64,000 bases of DNA, taken from the NCBI RefSeq assembly GCF_050436995.1, contig NC_134749.1, positions 10,992,001 to 11,056,000 of the forward strand, written 5' to 3'. A program made the translations under genes and the position numbers. Positions 45,121 through 57,100 of the stretch are shown one piece after another; the first letter of the stretch is position 1, and each line of letters begins with the position of its first letter. The notes below the pieces were generated by a model. The model did no database searches. It was not told the DNA's origin and saw nothing but the letters and a program-made list of their open reading frames with translations. The DNA is from Anticarsia gemmatalis. Its lineage: Eukaryota; Arthropoda; Insecta; Lepidoptera; Erebidae.

Positions 45121-45662
45121 GTATAATATATTATTGTGAAGACACATGCTCTAAACGATAAATAAGTAGTTATTACAACATTATTTGTAAAATAGAGTAG
45201 GTTATCTACTATTGCAAAAATTCAATACATATAAACTTAAAAACTGTAGTTGTAGACGTCTACTGTCTGGATACTAATTAAATACCACTGGATAATAATT
45301 ATCGTCTACTGAGATGCTTACTAATTAAATACCCTAATTATTCAGAGTTACAAGCATTAATTATATTTTTTTCGTTTCTTGGCATTCGAATATAACCCAT
45401 TCACGGCTAGCGATTTTAAACGAAATTCAGTTATAGATCATTTTGAAGTTATAAATCTAAGACAGCAATCTATCTGTCACATTTGATAGAATATTGAAAA
45501 TGGCTGTGTACATTGTCGTGATCAATTTATCTGTAGGAAAGCTAGTACTACAATGACTTAGCAGATATAGCTGTAGTACAGTATTGATAACAATGTAGAT
45601 TTGTGCACACGAAAGATCTCTACTAAGTTGTCGTAGTATCAATACTTTTAGTTGTTTGTTTG
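45121..45662. other. AT-rich spacer, no gene seen
   Basis: No supported feature. Confidence 0.35.
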
Positions 45663-45910
45663 TCGTATGGTTAGTGGTCAACCTAGTGTCAAAGTTGTTC
45701 AAGCCGCCCAAAAGGTCTTTGACGTGGCTTAACGACTCTTATCTTAGTAGACAACAACCGGGACCGACTTTTAACGTGCCCTCCGAAGCACGGAGACGCC
45801 CAGTTCAAATACCACTATGCGGTCACCCATCTATGGAATGACCGCGCCAATGGTTGTTTAATCCAGAGATCGTTTACCGACCGGTGAGCGCAACTGGCTA
45901 TGGGCGCCTC
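45663..45910 (+). mobile_element. Repeat family F2, best-preserved copy
   Basis: Begins TCGTATGGTTAGTGGTCAAC, then CTAGTGTCAAAGTTGTTCAA, GACAACAACCGGGACCGACT, GTGCCCTCCGAAGCACGG, AGTTCAAATACCACTATGCG and GGTCACCCATCTATGGAATG, and ends TGGCTATGGGCGCCTC. The 248 bp define the family. No coding frame. A tRNA-type box pair is not clear. At least nine full or partial copies occur in the window. Confidence 0.75.
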
Positions 45911-46126
45911 TAAATATTTTTAGTAAAATAAATTGTAATAATAGCTAAATAAAGATTAGTGAACCAATCTTCCTTCCGAATGGTATAAGTCGGTATAACA
46001 CAGTAAGTAAGCGCAAATTCGCCACATTCTACGGTATCTATAACGAATTACACTAAATAAATGACAACGACATCAAATCGCTGCTGATCGCGTGAACTGT
46101 CACATTTCTTGGTTAAATACCGTTTA
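45911..46126. other. Flank of the LINE insertion
   Basis: AT-rich. Ends with AAATACCGTTTAC (46114-46126), whose reverse complement lies at the other side of the LINE. Confidence 0.4.
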
Positions 46127-46154
46127 CTTTATTTTATTTATTTATTTATTTATT
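46127..46154. repeat. (TTTA)n tail of the LINE
   Basis: TTTATTTTATTTATTTATTT on the plus strand: the 3' terminal microsatellite of the minus-strand LINE. Confidence 0.75.
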
Positions 46155-46437
46155 GTACTTTTACAATTTACCTTATTCTATTAACTAATTTATACTCGCC
46201 AAACTTATTAGTTTAACGGCGAGAATGCGCTCTTACTGACTAACATGACATACTTAAATAACTAAACAAACAATAATCAGTGACTTAAAACAAAATAATA
46301 AATATCAACAACAAAACTAAAAATTAAATTAACATTTCAACCAACAAAATTAGATAAACATAAAATAATGCTTCTTATATAATACGTATTATGTATGTAT
46401 CTACTTATTATATGTAAGTTTATAATTATATTAACAT

Positions 46438-48063
46438 TCAGTCTTTCAGTAGTGTAGCTTTAAGTTTTCTTTTAATGGTGTAATTACTCAGTTTGGGAGT
46501 CTGTCTTAACACATCAATCTTATTAAATACTTTTGGTACTATATATTTATTTGTACGCTCTCCATAATAATTTTTTATTTTAGGTTTAATCAGTCTTTTT
46601 TCTCTAGCTCTTCTTGTATTATATTTATTTTCTACAACATTTTTGTAATCATCACTAAAATAATTCTCTAAACCTATTAAGTATTCAACCTTTTTATCAA
46701 TTGGTAGTATTTTACATAGTGGAAATAACTTTTCATATTCTTTATTGCACATGTCTTTATCTTTCTTACTGACTAGGTATTTTATTACTCTTAATTGTAA
46801 GTTCTTCACATCTTTTAAATACGTAATAAAAGTTCTCCCGTACACAATAAGGCCGTAAGAAATTAACGAGTCAGCCAGTGCATAATAGACAATCCTTAAT
46901 GTGGTCTTATTAAGTATTCTATCCAATTGATAAAACTTAGCTAATACAGATCTCAATCTACTACAAACATCTGAAACATGTGTTGCAAAGTTAAAGTTTT
47001 TATCTATTGTTAGGCCTAAGTATTTGAAGCTATCGACATACTCAATCTTTTCACAATTACATTGATCCTTATTTCTATGTAAACAGTCATATGTGTGTCC
47101 AATTATGTTTATACTGTCTCTGTTAACGTGTTTTGCTTCCTGATTATATGGAGAATGTATATGCATGCATTTAGTTTTGTTGATATTAAGAATGATGCCA
47201 TTATCGTGTGCCCATTTAGTTATATTTTCAAAATCTACCTGGATATAGTTTTGAGCCTGCGAGATATCTTTTGATGCATAAATGACACACATATCATCTG
47301 CATACATGAACACTCTACAATGAATGACTACGTTTGAAACGCTATTGACGTGTATAATGTAACCTACCGGACCGAACACTGAACCAGTTGGCACGCCCAA
47401 GCTCACTACCGCGTCATCCCCTATCGTTCCATCGACCACAGTACGTATTTTTCTATTACTCAAATAACTTCTGAACCATTCATTGGTGGGTCCGCGTATT
47501 CCGCATTCTTCCATCGCCCTCAATAACAAGTTATGATCTAAGGTGTCAAACGCCTTTTTATAATCAATAAAAAGTGCGATCAGCTGTTTGCCAGAGTCCA
47601 GTCCTTCGTTTACATAATCTGCAAAATTATTCAGAGCTGTGGCTGTGCTCTTACCCTTTCTAAAGCCATGTTGTGTGTCTGAGAGTATACTATGCGCTTC
47701 AAGGAACTTACTAATTTGACCGACTACTATTTTTTCAACAATTTTATTAATTACTGACAATATAGCTATTGGTCTGTAATTTACGTATTCGAGGTGGCTG
47801 CCTGATTTATAAATAGGACGAACTATAGCATTTTTCAGCTGATCCGGATATACACTTTTCGTTAGGCACATGTTAATAAAATTAGCTATTATAGGGCTAA
47901 TATTTTTCCCAAGGTATTTAATGTCACTAGCTCTAATACTATCTACACCCGGTGATTTTTCGGCGGATAATGAGTTTATAACTTTTTCAACTTCCCTCGA
48001 ACTTACTTTCATAAACCTAAAACTAACGTCACAAGGATGTACGTATTTCTCCCTATCTAGCAA
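46438..48063 (-). pseudogene. LINE reverse transcriptase, partial
   Basis: A 541-codon frame counted from a TTG at 48063; there is no ATG there, and the open frame really extends to 48192 (about 584 codons), so this is the surviving C-terminal part of ORF2. Palm motifs: FIDYKKAFDTLDH (about residues 165-177, first catalytic Asp), the LGVPTGSVFGP box (about 222-232) and YADD (254-257, two catalytic Asp). In the middle box the usual GVPQGSVLGP reads GVPTGSVFGP, and the following YIND-type motif is HVNS. These changes at conserved sites suggest loss of activity although no stop interrupts the frame. HGFRKGKSTATAL upstream is typical of this group. The N-terminal endonuclease is missing. The C-terminus carries a CLHRNKDQCNC cysteine pattern and a basic end. 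Confidence 0.82.
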
Positions 48064-48195
48064 TTGAACGTTACATATATGCTTAATAGCTTGTATTTCT
48101 TTTGTAAAAGTTTGTGTAAAATTGTTGCATATATTACTTATTGTATCTATTTTACCTAAGTGTTTTGTAATTACATTATCTAAACTATTTCTTTA

Positions 48196-49565
48196 CTGTT
48201 ATAGTTTACCCGGAATTATTTCGTGAGACAGAAATGCATTACGATAACTGTTCAGCCTTTTATGCAAATAACTATGTTGCATTAAACAAATGAACTAGAA
48301 TCCTAAATAACGTTGAACCTCATTTTGGAAACTTAAGTGTTTTTTAATAGCTCTGAACTTTAATCTGTATGTAGGTGAATCGCCTTCATTAATATCTTAT
48401 TGTTATAAAAAAGGGTAAACGGTATTTTTCCTGTTAAGTTACTTTTTACCTGTATGACAAGATGTATGGATGTGAATGGGGCAAGGGAAGTTTGTAAGGA
48501 TCGTACCTAGTGGCATTGTTTTGTCTCTGCCTACCCCTTTGGAAAAAGGCGTGATATATGTATGGAAATCTTATTTGAAAACTTCCGAAAATGCACATGG
48601 TAATTTTGAGTTTTTTGCTCAACGATTGCAGTTATCTCCATAGTTTTATTAATAAGAATAATATATTATGGCTTCTACTGCAGGTCAGACCCAGAAAAGC
48701 ATGTCCTTGGATGTCTACAATCACACAGATATTTTGACACTCTAAGATATAAAAAAAAAACTCCATCAGCCAAAATGCAACTCAGCATGCCAGGTTTCTC
48801 TAAAGGTTTTTAAAAAAAAGACTCAACACTGGCCACTCAGAAAAAGATTATCACCATAAACAGAAACATGATTCTTAAATCCATAAAACTTTTTTCAACA
48901 ATTTCTCTTTCGTTAAACTTTCGCCGAGTTTATCAAAAGTGAAATTTTTATTTGCAAATGCATATCATTGAAATAGATCAAAAAATATTTTGTGTGAAAA
49001 CGAAAGCTTGTGGATTGGTTTGGCATCGACACTAATTCACGTTGGATGGTTTAAGTGATAAACTTGTAAGACAATGGAGTCCGTTCCGTTGAACAAGCAG
49101 CGCTTGCGCAGCCCGGCGTTGCGCGTATACCTAGAAAACTATCCTGCTTTACGAAACACACGCGATAAATTATATTAATTGTACCTATTTAAAAACAAAA
49201 ATAGCGATACTAATCTAGACCTTGATGTTTGCGTAAACAATGTATTGTCTAACAATTAAAATCGCAGTACAAGTACATCTTCAGAAACATGATTGATCAA
49301 ATGTGGAGATCGAGATTTGGTTTGATAAGTTTATAATAACATAGACAGAACGAGAGCCAACAAAGTGTAAATCCTTATGTGCTACTGAATATTCTTAGCT
49401 AAGGCCTTTTATACTTTCGCGTTGACTGATAAAATATAACATTTACGGGAATTACCTTGTCTGTTAGAAAAGATTCTTGCTTTATTTGTTTGCATTCGAG
49501 AGAACTTATTTTATTTATTTTATAAGAATTTAATACTTATAACACGCACATCACATGAATTTTTA
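48196..49565. other. Spacer with a short GC-rich block
   Basis: The right flank of the LINE contains GTAAACGGTATTT at 48416-48428. A GC-rich block at 49073-49132 (GAGTCCGTTCCGTTGAACA, CGCTTGCGCAGCCCGGCG) stands out but has no complete exon signals. The rest is AT-rich. Confidence 0.4.
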
Positions 49566-49852
49566 ATCTATACTAACTAATATAATAAAGCTGAAGAGTT
49601 TGTTTGTTTGATTGTTTGTTTGTTTGTTTGTTTGTTTGTTTGTTTGTTTGTTTGTTTGTTTGTTTGTTTGAACGCGCTAATCTCAGGAACTACTGATCCG
49701 ATTTGAAAAAATCTTTCAGTGTTAGATAGACCATATATCATCACGCTACGACCAAAAGGAGCAGAGTACCAGTAAAAAATGTTACAAAAACGGGGAAAAT
49801 TTTGACCTAATCTCTCTTACGTGACGCAAGCGAAGTTGCGCGGGTCAGCTAG
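49566..49852 (-). mobile_element. Repeat family F1, inverted copy with expanded microsatellite
   Basis: ATCTATACTAACTAATATAA at the left, CAGGAACTACTGATCCGATT in the middle and TGCGCGGGTCAGCTAG at the right. The (TTTG)n tract at 49600-49670 is the longest in the window, about 17 units with one interruption. About 30 bp of the middle (the AGGCTATAGGCTAT region) are missing. Confidence 0.75.
49600..49670. repeat. (TTTG)n microsatellite inside F1
   Basis: About 17 TTTG units with one ATTG interruption near the left end. Confidence 0.85.
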
Positions 49853-50510
49853 CATTATATCACGTGTCTTTCACCCGAAGGTGCAAGCAGGTGTGTTTGA
49901 AATAAACCTACGTTTCGCCATTAACAATGTTAGCAACAAAATATTTAGCAATAAAATCCGAAAATCATGCTTAATTTCAAATTACATATTTGAAATGAAC
50001 CATGAAAATGTAGTCTCTTTTTAAATAGAAACTATCGGCATTATAATGTAGAAGTAATTTCTCTTAAATCCAATAATACATACAATAAAATGATAGATTA
50101 CACAAGAACTTAAATAACCCTAACATTGCGTACTGGTCCATAACCTACCACATCGAATGGAGGGTCATTGAACAAAACAGTGGAGTAACAGTAAACGCTA
50201 ATAAATGATATCGAATTACTTAACTACCTTTATGGCCTATTGTGTTTCATTTAACGTGCGAATAGCGAATACCTTGTTACATGACGATACGAAAACTACA
50301 TAAAGATGTTAGATTGGAAAATAATAATGCACGGTACACAGAAAATATTTTAATAAAGTTGATACTGTGCAACTGTCAACGTCAGATGAAGCAGTTTTGA
50401 CATTGACAATCGCATAGTAAGAACAATGCACGCTTAGTGAAACGTAGGCACGTTTTAAATGTTTTTCATGTACCCGTCTTAGATAAACTGAGGTTTTATT
50501 ACAGATTTTT
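49853..50510. other. AT-rich spacer, no gene seen
   Basis: No supported feature. Confidence 0.35.
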
Positions 50511-50640
50511 CGGAAATTCTTCTTTATCGCTTTTCCAAAATTCTTAGTGTTCCTCTACACTTCCTAATAAATCTTCATACCAAATTTCAGATTTCTACGT
50601 TCAGAAGTTTCGGCTGTGCCTTGCCCATCAGTCAGTCACG
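50511..50640 (+). repeat. Dispersed repeat, copy 2
   Basis: CTTAGTGTTCCTCTACACTT, CTTCATACCAAATTTCAGAT, TTTCTACGTTCAGAAGTTTC and CCATCAGTCAGTCACGC; matches the element at 30262-30425. Confidence 0.55.
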
Positions 50641-51818
50641 CAATAATGGAAGAGTATCAAGTGATTATATTATAAAAAAAACATGGGAACACATTTTATC
50701 CACACGTAATGTGCACCACAAATCTTTTTCCTTCTCATAATATTGAACGTTCTCAAGCAGTACTGTTTTATAAATGGAGACGAAGTGCTATCGTTCTACC
50801 GTAGACGTTACTATAGTGGGAACTATATTATTATTCGGCAGTACATGCTATAAATCCTTCGCTTATATGCAAATTTGTGTTGTGATCAAATTAGATAATG
50901 CCCCGAGATTTATTTCTTTTTCCTTGATTCGTTTTACTGAGATGGAATGCAGAGATGAGAGCAATAAAGAATTGGAATTTGAGATTAATATGATGTATAT
51001 CGTACTCATATTATGAATGTAAAAAAAATGTTATGTGAACGTTTGTTGCTCAAACCCGCCAAAACTTCTAGACAGATGTTAATGTCATTTGGAACATAGA
51101 TAATTTAAACCAGGATTAACACTCTTAATGTCGGAGAAACTAGTGATTTAAATATACCTGTGGATACTAGCCGAAGAGATGTTCTGGCACCTTACGTACG
51201 TTTATTTTTTGAATGTGTTATCCATTTTTGTATTGAATAGAGATTATGAATTGTAGATATATCATGGGAAGAGGCCTTTGCTCAATACTCGCAGGATAAC
51301 ACAGGCTAGCAGAAACAGATTGCTTATAGACAGAGTAAGCTTTCTGTTTTCAATAACAGTGCAATTGTCTAATAGAAAATGTTTGTAACGAAAGACCACA
51401 CATAAAACATAGCCATTAACTTAATCTCACCACACAAGTAAAAGCTATCGAAAGTTTAGTCTATCCGTATAAATTATAAAACATTATAGTGTATAAAAGC
51501 ACCGGTTTTCAAATTAAAATTCTGATTGTTTACGTTTTTTTTATAAATGTCAAATGAACCGTAAAACGTGTTCCGTTTTGACAAAACGTTTGTATTTGGA
51601 ACCGTCTAGTTGGTCGTTTAAACGGATGTTGTTTGTTTGTGGTCCCTCTTTCCGTTCAGAGATATGTTGTTGAATATTTATGGATTTTTGTGATTAATTC
51701 ACTGAGTTGATCTTTGATATTCGAGCTATGGAAAAGTTGAGAGACTGTTGAAGTAAACTTATTGCAAGAAGCAACGAGATTGAAATAATATTTATCTGAA
51801 TAATAGATACTCAAGAGC
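50641..51818. other. AT-rich spacer, no gene seen
   Basis: Open frame 50774-51016 (80 codons) has no splice or promoter support. No repeat recognised. Confidence 0.4.
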
Positions 51819-52110
51819 AGTGATAGCTGAATGGTATAAGTTGGTAAATCCCACGCAAGTGGTCGCTGGTTTGAACCCGAGAAGACACTCCAATGACTTT
51901 TCGAAGTTATGTGTGTATTAGAAATAATTGTCCCGTGTTGCAACGGTGAAGGAAAACATCGTGATGCAACCTTGCCTTAGAGTTCTTTAGAACAGTTCTT
52001 GAAGGTGTACAAAGTCCCCAACCCGTAATTGGCCAGTGTGGTGGACTCAAGACCCTCCCTCATTACGGGAGGAGACCCTTGCCCAGCAGTGGGACAGTAA
52101 TGGGTTAAAG
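51819..52110 (+). mobile_element. tRNA-headed SINE family F4, full-length copy
   Basis: The head AGTGATAGCTGAATGGTATA (A box TAGCTGAATGG) and GGTTTGAACCCG (B box) form an internal pol III promoter layout. The body contains AACATCGTGATGCAACCTTG, GGCCAGTGTGGTGGACTCAA and TTACGGGAGGAGACCCTTGC, and ends AGTGGGACAGTAATGGGTTA. Five 3' fragments of the family occur elsewhere in the window, as expected when copies are 5'-truncated by partial reverse transcription. Confidence 0.75.
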
Positions 52111-52670
52111 AAAGAACTTTTGAAACACCTTCATACAGAATTACCTACTGGCGTTCCTTTCCTGCCAAACATTATAAAAATATGGCGTCGTTTACAAGCC
52201 CCTTGACACATTATACTTACTTTAATAATAGTAAACAAACAATATCACTAGCATCGTAAATATACGCTGTCCTCAATGACGTCATGCATGTTGTAATGAC
52301 TGGCGTCATCATCACGTGTCATGCACCTTGATAATGATAGGTAAGCTTGGATTATTATTATGTTATTACACAGGCTGGTATGATTTCATGTCTTCATCAT
52401 GCCTGCGAAAGGTTGGAAGGTCAAGAATTGTACGCGTAAAATAACATTGGTTTTGTTTCAATCACCAAATTTAGATTTATTTTCATTCATGTGAATAAAG
52501 CCTGTCTGCCGGTCTGTGTACTGCGCTGCCGCGACTGAACTATGTAATGAATCAATTCTATTGCTCCCAACTTCATCCACATTATCATCTTTAGTAGTTC
52601 AGGACAAGGGAACGATATAAAACTTTCAACGTCAGCAAAGATCAATTACATTTCATAATCATTTCTTTAA

Positions 52671-52715
52671 ACAATTAATGTCTCACTGCTGGGCAAAGGT
52701 CTCCTCTCGAATGTA
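52671..52715 (-). mobile_element. Repeat family F4, short 3' fragment
   Basis: ATTAATGTCTCACTGCTGGG, CAAAGGTCTCCTCTCGA: end of the family only. Confidence 0.5.
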
Positions 52716-52799
52716 GTCATGTGTTATAGCGTAAACGTTTGTATTTAGAGGTAAATACTTTTATAAAGAAAATCCTTGGACTTAACAAACATTCCCAAT

Positions 52800-52915
52800 G
52801 TATGAATGATCGTACAACCAGACCCGTAACAACTGTCTATGAATCACACAAATATTTGTTCCACTTGAGAGTCGAACCCACGCATTACTTGGTGATGATG
52901 TACTGGCCACCGGTA
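52800..52915 (-). mobile_element. tRNA-headed SINE family F3, decayed copy
   Basis: ACCAGACCCGTAACAACTGT, GAATCACACAAATATTTGTT and CCACTTGAGAGTCGAACCCA (reversed B box GTTCGAC). Directly follows an F4 fragment. Confidence 0.5.
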
Positions 52916-55900
52916 CATGTGCAAGAAAAACGGGTCTCAAAAGCTTTTATAAAATTAAGTTACTTCAAATTCCGTTTTGTTATTGTTCCGATTTTAACTC
53001 GCACAATTCGCTATCATACTTCAAATCTAAGATGTTATCAATCTGCTGGCTTTATTACCAAGTAGTTAAGTATATTGGGGTCGATAAGAGTAGCCTTTTA
53101 TAGTTTGTTGGTTTAACAAAGAAGGCACCATTAAGATTACGGTATAAGTGCCAAAAATCTTACATTAAATTGCGTACGTTTGACGTTTAACAATCATTTG
53201 TTTATGCATGAATTTTAACCTACATCTCATACGCTCATAAGAGAACGCAAAAGCTCAAAGACTCATCGATATGCATCAGATCCAAAAATGTAATTCAAAA
53301 CTAACTAGAACAAGATACAATCATAACCTTATCAAAATTGGTACATTCGTTTAGGAGTTGAGCCTAATAATGATAAAATCAATCATTGTTATTCCCATAT
53401 AACAAAAGTGATGTTTTGCCATTTTTTTGTCAGAAAATAAGCAATAAAGTTTGGTAAAGTCAAATTTCCCGTAGCTACAAAGGACGGCGGCACATAGGTT
53501 AATCGCCTACGTTAATGACGGGCTTTGATTGAACTAACGATTAGGCGTCGTTCAGGGTCTGCAACACATGCGTAATCCCACAACTATTATACGCATCCCA
53601 CGATGTTAATTGTGATGAGTTGATGGATGGTTCTTGGAACGTAAATATTATTAAGACCTTATATTCTCTACGAATATCTCAAATAATAATTAAAGTTTTG
53701 AGGGTTTTTCATAAATCATCTAATAAACATCATTCTGAATAAAGTTATGAAAAGGTGTCACAGAACTGCGTGATCCCTCCCATCATTGATTCACAAAAGA
53801 AAGAAATCCTCAATTTTATTTGATAACATAGGTAGTGCAATGTCTAATTTACCACCTCCAGATTTCTTATTACTAGTGATCCTATACAATATTTCATACT
53901 GTGGCCGCGCCTGTTCTGCATGTAGCTCGGAAGTCAGTAGTCAATGATAAAGAGAGTGTATTTACCGCCAATTCCGAAGGTAGGGGCCAATATGAAGAGC
54001 TGGTCTAAAAGCAAGAACCATCTTCATATCACAACCGTCGTTTATTAACACAAACTAATCAACAAACAGCATTCAAGACCATTGTTTTTCAGCATACCGT
54101 GATTGTATTACACAACACTACGTGTGACACGCAGTCACTGCCGTGTCCCACAAACAAACACGCGTGAAGAACATCCCACCCAATGGTCCGTACATTTGCG
54201 CAACGACATTGTTTCACAGGAATGTATTATTTGCGCGAGGCCGAAGTTAGGCTTCCGATGGTCACTGCTATTTGTGTCAGGGTGATAAGGCACTGCTGTA
54301 AATTCGCTGAAGGTTTGGTAATGATATGCCTTCGTTTACGTCCGCTTGAAACTTGTATGATGGATATAAGTGATGTCATAAAGACGACCGTAAAACTATT
54401 AAGTGTTACTTAATGGTTTTCTTTTTGCTCATTTTATCATTAACTAAAAATAAGAAAAAATAATATGTTCATGTTTTTCAGACAAGTATTTGATGAAATA
54501 CATTTTAAAATGGTAGTAGAATATAATGCCAATGGCCAAGGATTACCATTTATCAATGTGAATCCCGAAAATGAATATAAGAATGAATATAAATATTAAA
54601 TAAAGAAAATTTCAATACCAATATTTTGTTTACATTTCTCCAAATGATGATGCACTTGTAGTATCTGCCTATGCACGTCCATTCCCTTGCATTTAAAACC
54701 CACAAATTTGGCTCTTGGCCCTGCAAGAAAGTTCTAGCATGCATATTGAATACCATACACAGCTTAATGAATAATAGAATACGGGAATTAACGCGAACAC
54801 GCATTTTTCGCTGTGGTCCCAGACTGACAACCTGCGCCGAAACGTTAGGCATTTTGATTTATTTAATACGGCGCATTTTCAAATTTATTCACCTTTTACA
54901 CCTTCTCTAGACTTCCACGAATAATTCAAGACCAAAATTAGCCAAATCGGTCTAGCCGTTCACGAGTTTTAGCGAGACTAACATACAGCAATACATTTTT
55001 ATAGATAAACATGCAACACGAGAGTTTAAAAGTTAGAACCATACTCAGCTGCCAAGGTGGCAATCTCAGTTCACATAACACGAAGCTTCCTAAGGTATGC
55101 AAGTGATGTGACAGTGAGTGATCATGTCCCCGGTACCGCTACTAACCTCCATTACCGATTACCACCCAGTATTACGTAAAACTACTTTACGATTTGCAAA
55201 GCATCTTTCACTGTTTCCTAACAACGATTTGTTTACAAAATTCGTTAACGTACGTTCGCTATTTCCTTTGAGTTTAACAATAGTGTAGTGCAGTTTTACA
55301 TACGTACAATTGAGCTATTTTTCCCATGCGGACCGAAGAAAGAACATGCGTTATATATAGAAGTACGAAGAAGTTTAAAAAAATTATATTTTTTACATGA
55401 TGAAAAACGGATTTGGCTTTTACTTTTAAAAAAAGCATTATAAGGATATCATTATCGTTATTCATTCAAACCATTAACTATGACATAATATAGTAAGACA
55501 TAGTTGCCATTTTTTAAAATTTAATAGGTACCATGACAAGATAAAAATAAACATTTGTGATACATATTCTTAAGCACGTTTTTCAATATTTTATGAAATT
55601 AACGGATTAGTTGTTGGATATTTTAGAAAGTCGTTCTGTCAAAGAATAACATCGAATTACTATTGAAATGGTTACTTTATGTTTGTTTTCCCTTACAAGT
55701 TATTGAACAATGAGTGTAAGTAATACGGAGAATAAATTCTACAAGTCTGAGACGGATCAAACCGGATTAACGGGCTCTACGAGGTAGAGAAGAAAGGCAA
55801 GAAAGCGCTATTACATATACGTCTCTACTACAACATAATATTAATCAATTCTTATATAAAACACTAGCAACCCTTCCCAGCTCTGCCCGGTTAACAGTGG

Positions 55901-56045
55901 GTTATTCTTAGGATACTATTTCACAGTATCCTGGAGTTTGGTATCATACAAGATAAATGGCAAAAGGTTCGGCCCCTATTATATGGGCTTAATATTGTTG
56001 ATGTTGAAACGCGGGTATATTGCATATGCGTGATATTATGTATTC
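52916..56045. other. Spacer, no gene seen
   Basis: GC-richer stretches at 54100-54290 (frames of 60 and 76 codons on the plus strand, no splice support) and a repeat-like end at 54815-54850 (GACAACCTGCGCCGAAACGT). Nothing I can assign. Confidence 0.4.
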
Positions 56046-56213
56046 CCAAAGGACTTTTATAAACCTACAAACAACGGACACAAAGTACAATCAGACTTAA
56101 AAAAACAACTATTTATGGATCGCACAAATAATTCCATGAGGGAATTGAACCCACTACCTCCCGACGCAGTGGTAGCGGCGTGGCGCCCTGAACCACTGCC
56201 CTACGGAGGCAGT
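56046..56213 (-). mobile_element. tRNA-headed SINE family F3, inverted copy
   Basis: ACAAACAACGGACACAAAGT, GGATCGCACAAATAATTCCA, GGGAATTGAACCCACTACCT (reversed B box) and CACTGCCCTACGGAGGCAGT (reversed head). Confidence 0.7.
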
Positions 56214-56254
56214 CAAATATATGGAGACATATAAGAATAAAGTCATCGGGATCA

Positions 56255-56277
56255 AGTCGTCGTCGTCGTCGTCGTCG
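56255..56277. repeat. (GTC)n microsatellite
   Basis: Seven to eight GTC units beside the F3 SINE; produces poly-Arg or poly-Asp in chance frames. Confidence 0.8.
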
Positions 56278-56500
56278 CGATTTGGCGTGTAGAGATGTAG
56301 ACTCATAGTTATAAGTCTTAAACAACCATTTATTAGCAATAAAAAACAATCGCTGATCCAATAAGGAGTCATTACTATAGTCTTTAGTACCTTGTCATGA
56401 ACACGACAAAACCAATAGCCGGAGAATATTTATGCGAATTTCGTGACAGAGCATCGTGTTGTGACTACAGGAGGAACTATAGGCCAACAAGTTAGTAGTG

Positions 56501-56603
56501 GGCCCCGGTTGTAGTCTATTAAGATAACAGTCGTTAAGCCATGTCAAAGGCCTCTCGGGCGGTTGAACCACTTTGACACTAGGTTGATCACTAACCATAC
56601 GAC
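56501..56603 (-). mobile_element. Repeat family F2, partial copy
   Basis: GGCCCCGGTTGTAGTCTATT, GTCAAAGGCCTCTCGGGCGG and TTGATCACTAACCATACGAC: the first 100 bp of the family in reverse. Confidence 0.65.
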
Positions 56604-56680
56604 AAACTCGCTCAAAATGCAGAATTTAGAACATCAGTGGCCAACAAACTTATACAGATAGTGACCTGTTTGATAAATCA

Positions 56681-56824
56681 ATCAGCCTAGCCTTTCTTCC
56701 AACTATGTTGGAGTCGGTTTCCAGTCTCGCAGGACGCAGCTGAATGAAACTGGACGGACCTCCACAACCTAGTTACTTTGGTTACAACACGATACATTTA
56801 AGACTGGTTGTCAGATTTTCAAGC
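56681..56824 (-). mobile_element. Repeat family F5, partial copy
   Basis: ATCAGCCTAGCCTTTCTTCC, AACTATGTTGGAGTCGGTTT, CAGCTGAATGAAACTGGACG and AGACTGGTTGTCAGATTTTC. Confidence 0.62.
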
Positions 56825-57100
56825 TATGATACAGCTACTTTATTTTACTAAAACACAGGATTGTTTATTATAATCAAGATCAATCAAGCATGCCAGGGCT
56901 CTCTATTAAGTTGTCGGATTACAGGCAGGCGCCTTCGACATGATAAAGAGAGTCATTGACCTGCTTTGCTAGGTTGCCTATTGTACTAAGATATCTTGTG
57001 TTTTCCTACTGTTCTTGTGTACTGCTCTACATATACGTATTAGTTTTAGCAACTACATGGTTTAAAGGCGTGTTGTAATTTCTGTTTTACTTGAAAACAG

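Larger units (their letters stand above)
46127..48192 (-). mobile_element. 5'-truncated CR1-like non-LTR retrotransposon (LINE)
   Basis: A minus-strand element with reverse transcriptase frame (stop at 46438), a 3' UTR of about 280 bp, and a terminal microsatellite (46127-46154, TTTA units on the plus strand). Simple-repeat tails instead of poly(A), together with the sequence type of the RT, point to the CR1/L2/Daphne side of the Jockey group; the clade is an inference. The frame is closed upstream by TAA at 48193-48195, with no endonuclease domain or first ORF, so the copy is 5'-truncated as most LINE insertions are. Confidence 0.75.

Noticed and set aside
47870..48067. Plus-strand frame of 65 codons
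   Set aside because: Antisense shadow of the LINE reverse transcriptase.
50774..51016. 80-codon plus-strand frame as a small gene
   Set aside because: No splice, promoter or conservation evidence; AT-rich codon use.
56113..56372. Minus-strand frames with poly-Arg and poly-Asp
   Set aside because: Products of the (GTC)n microsatellite next to an F3 SINE.
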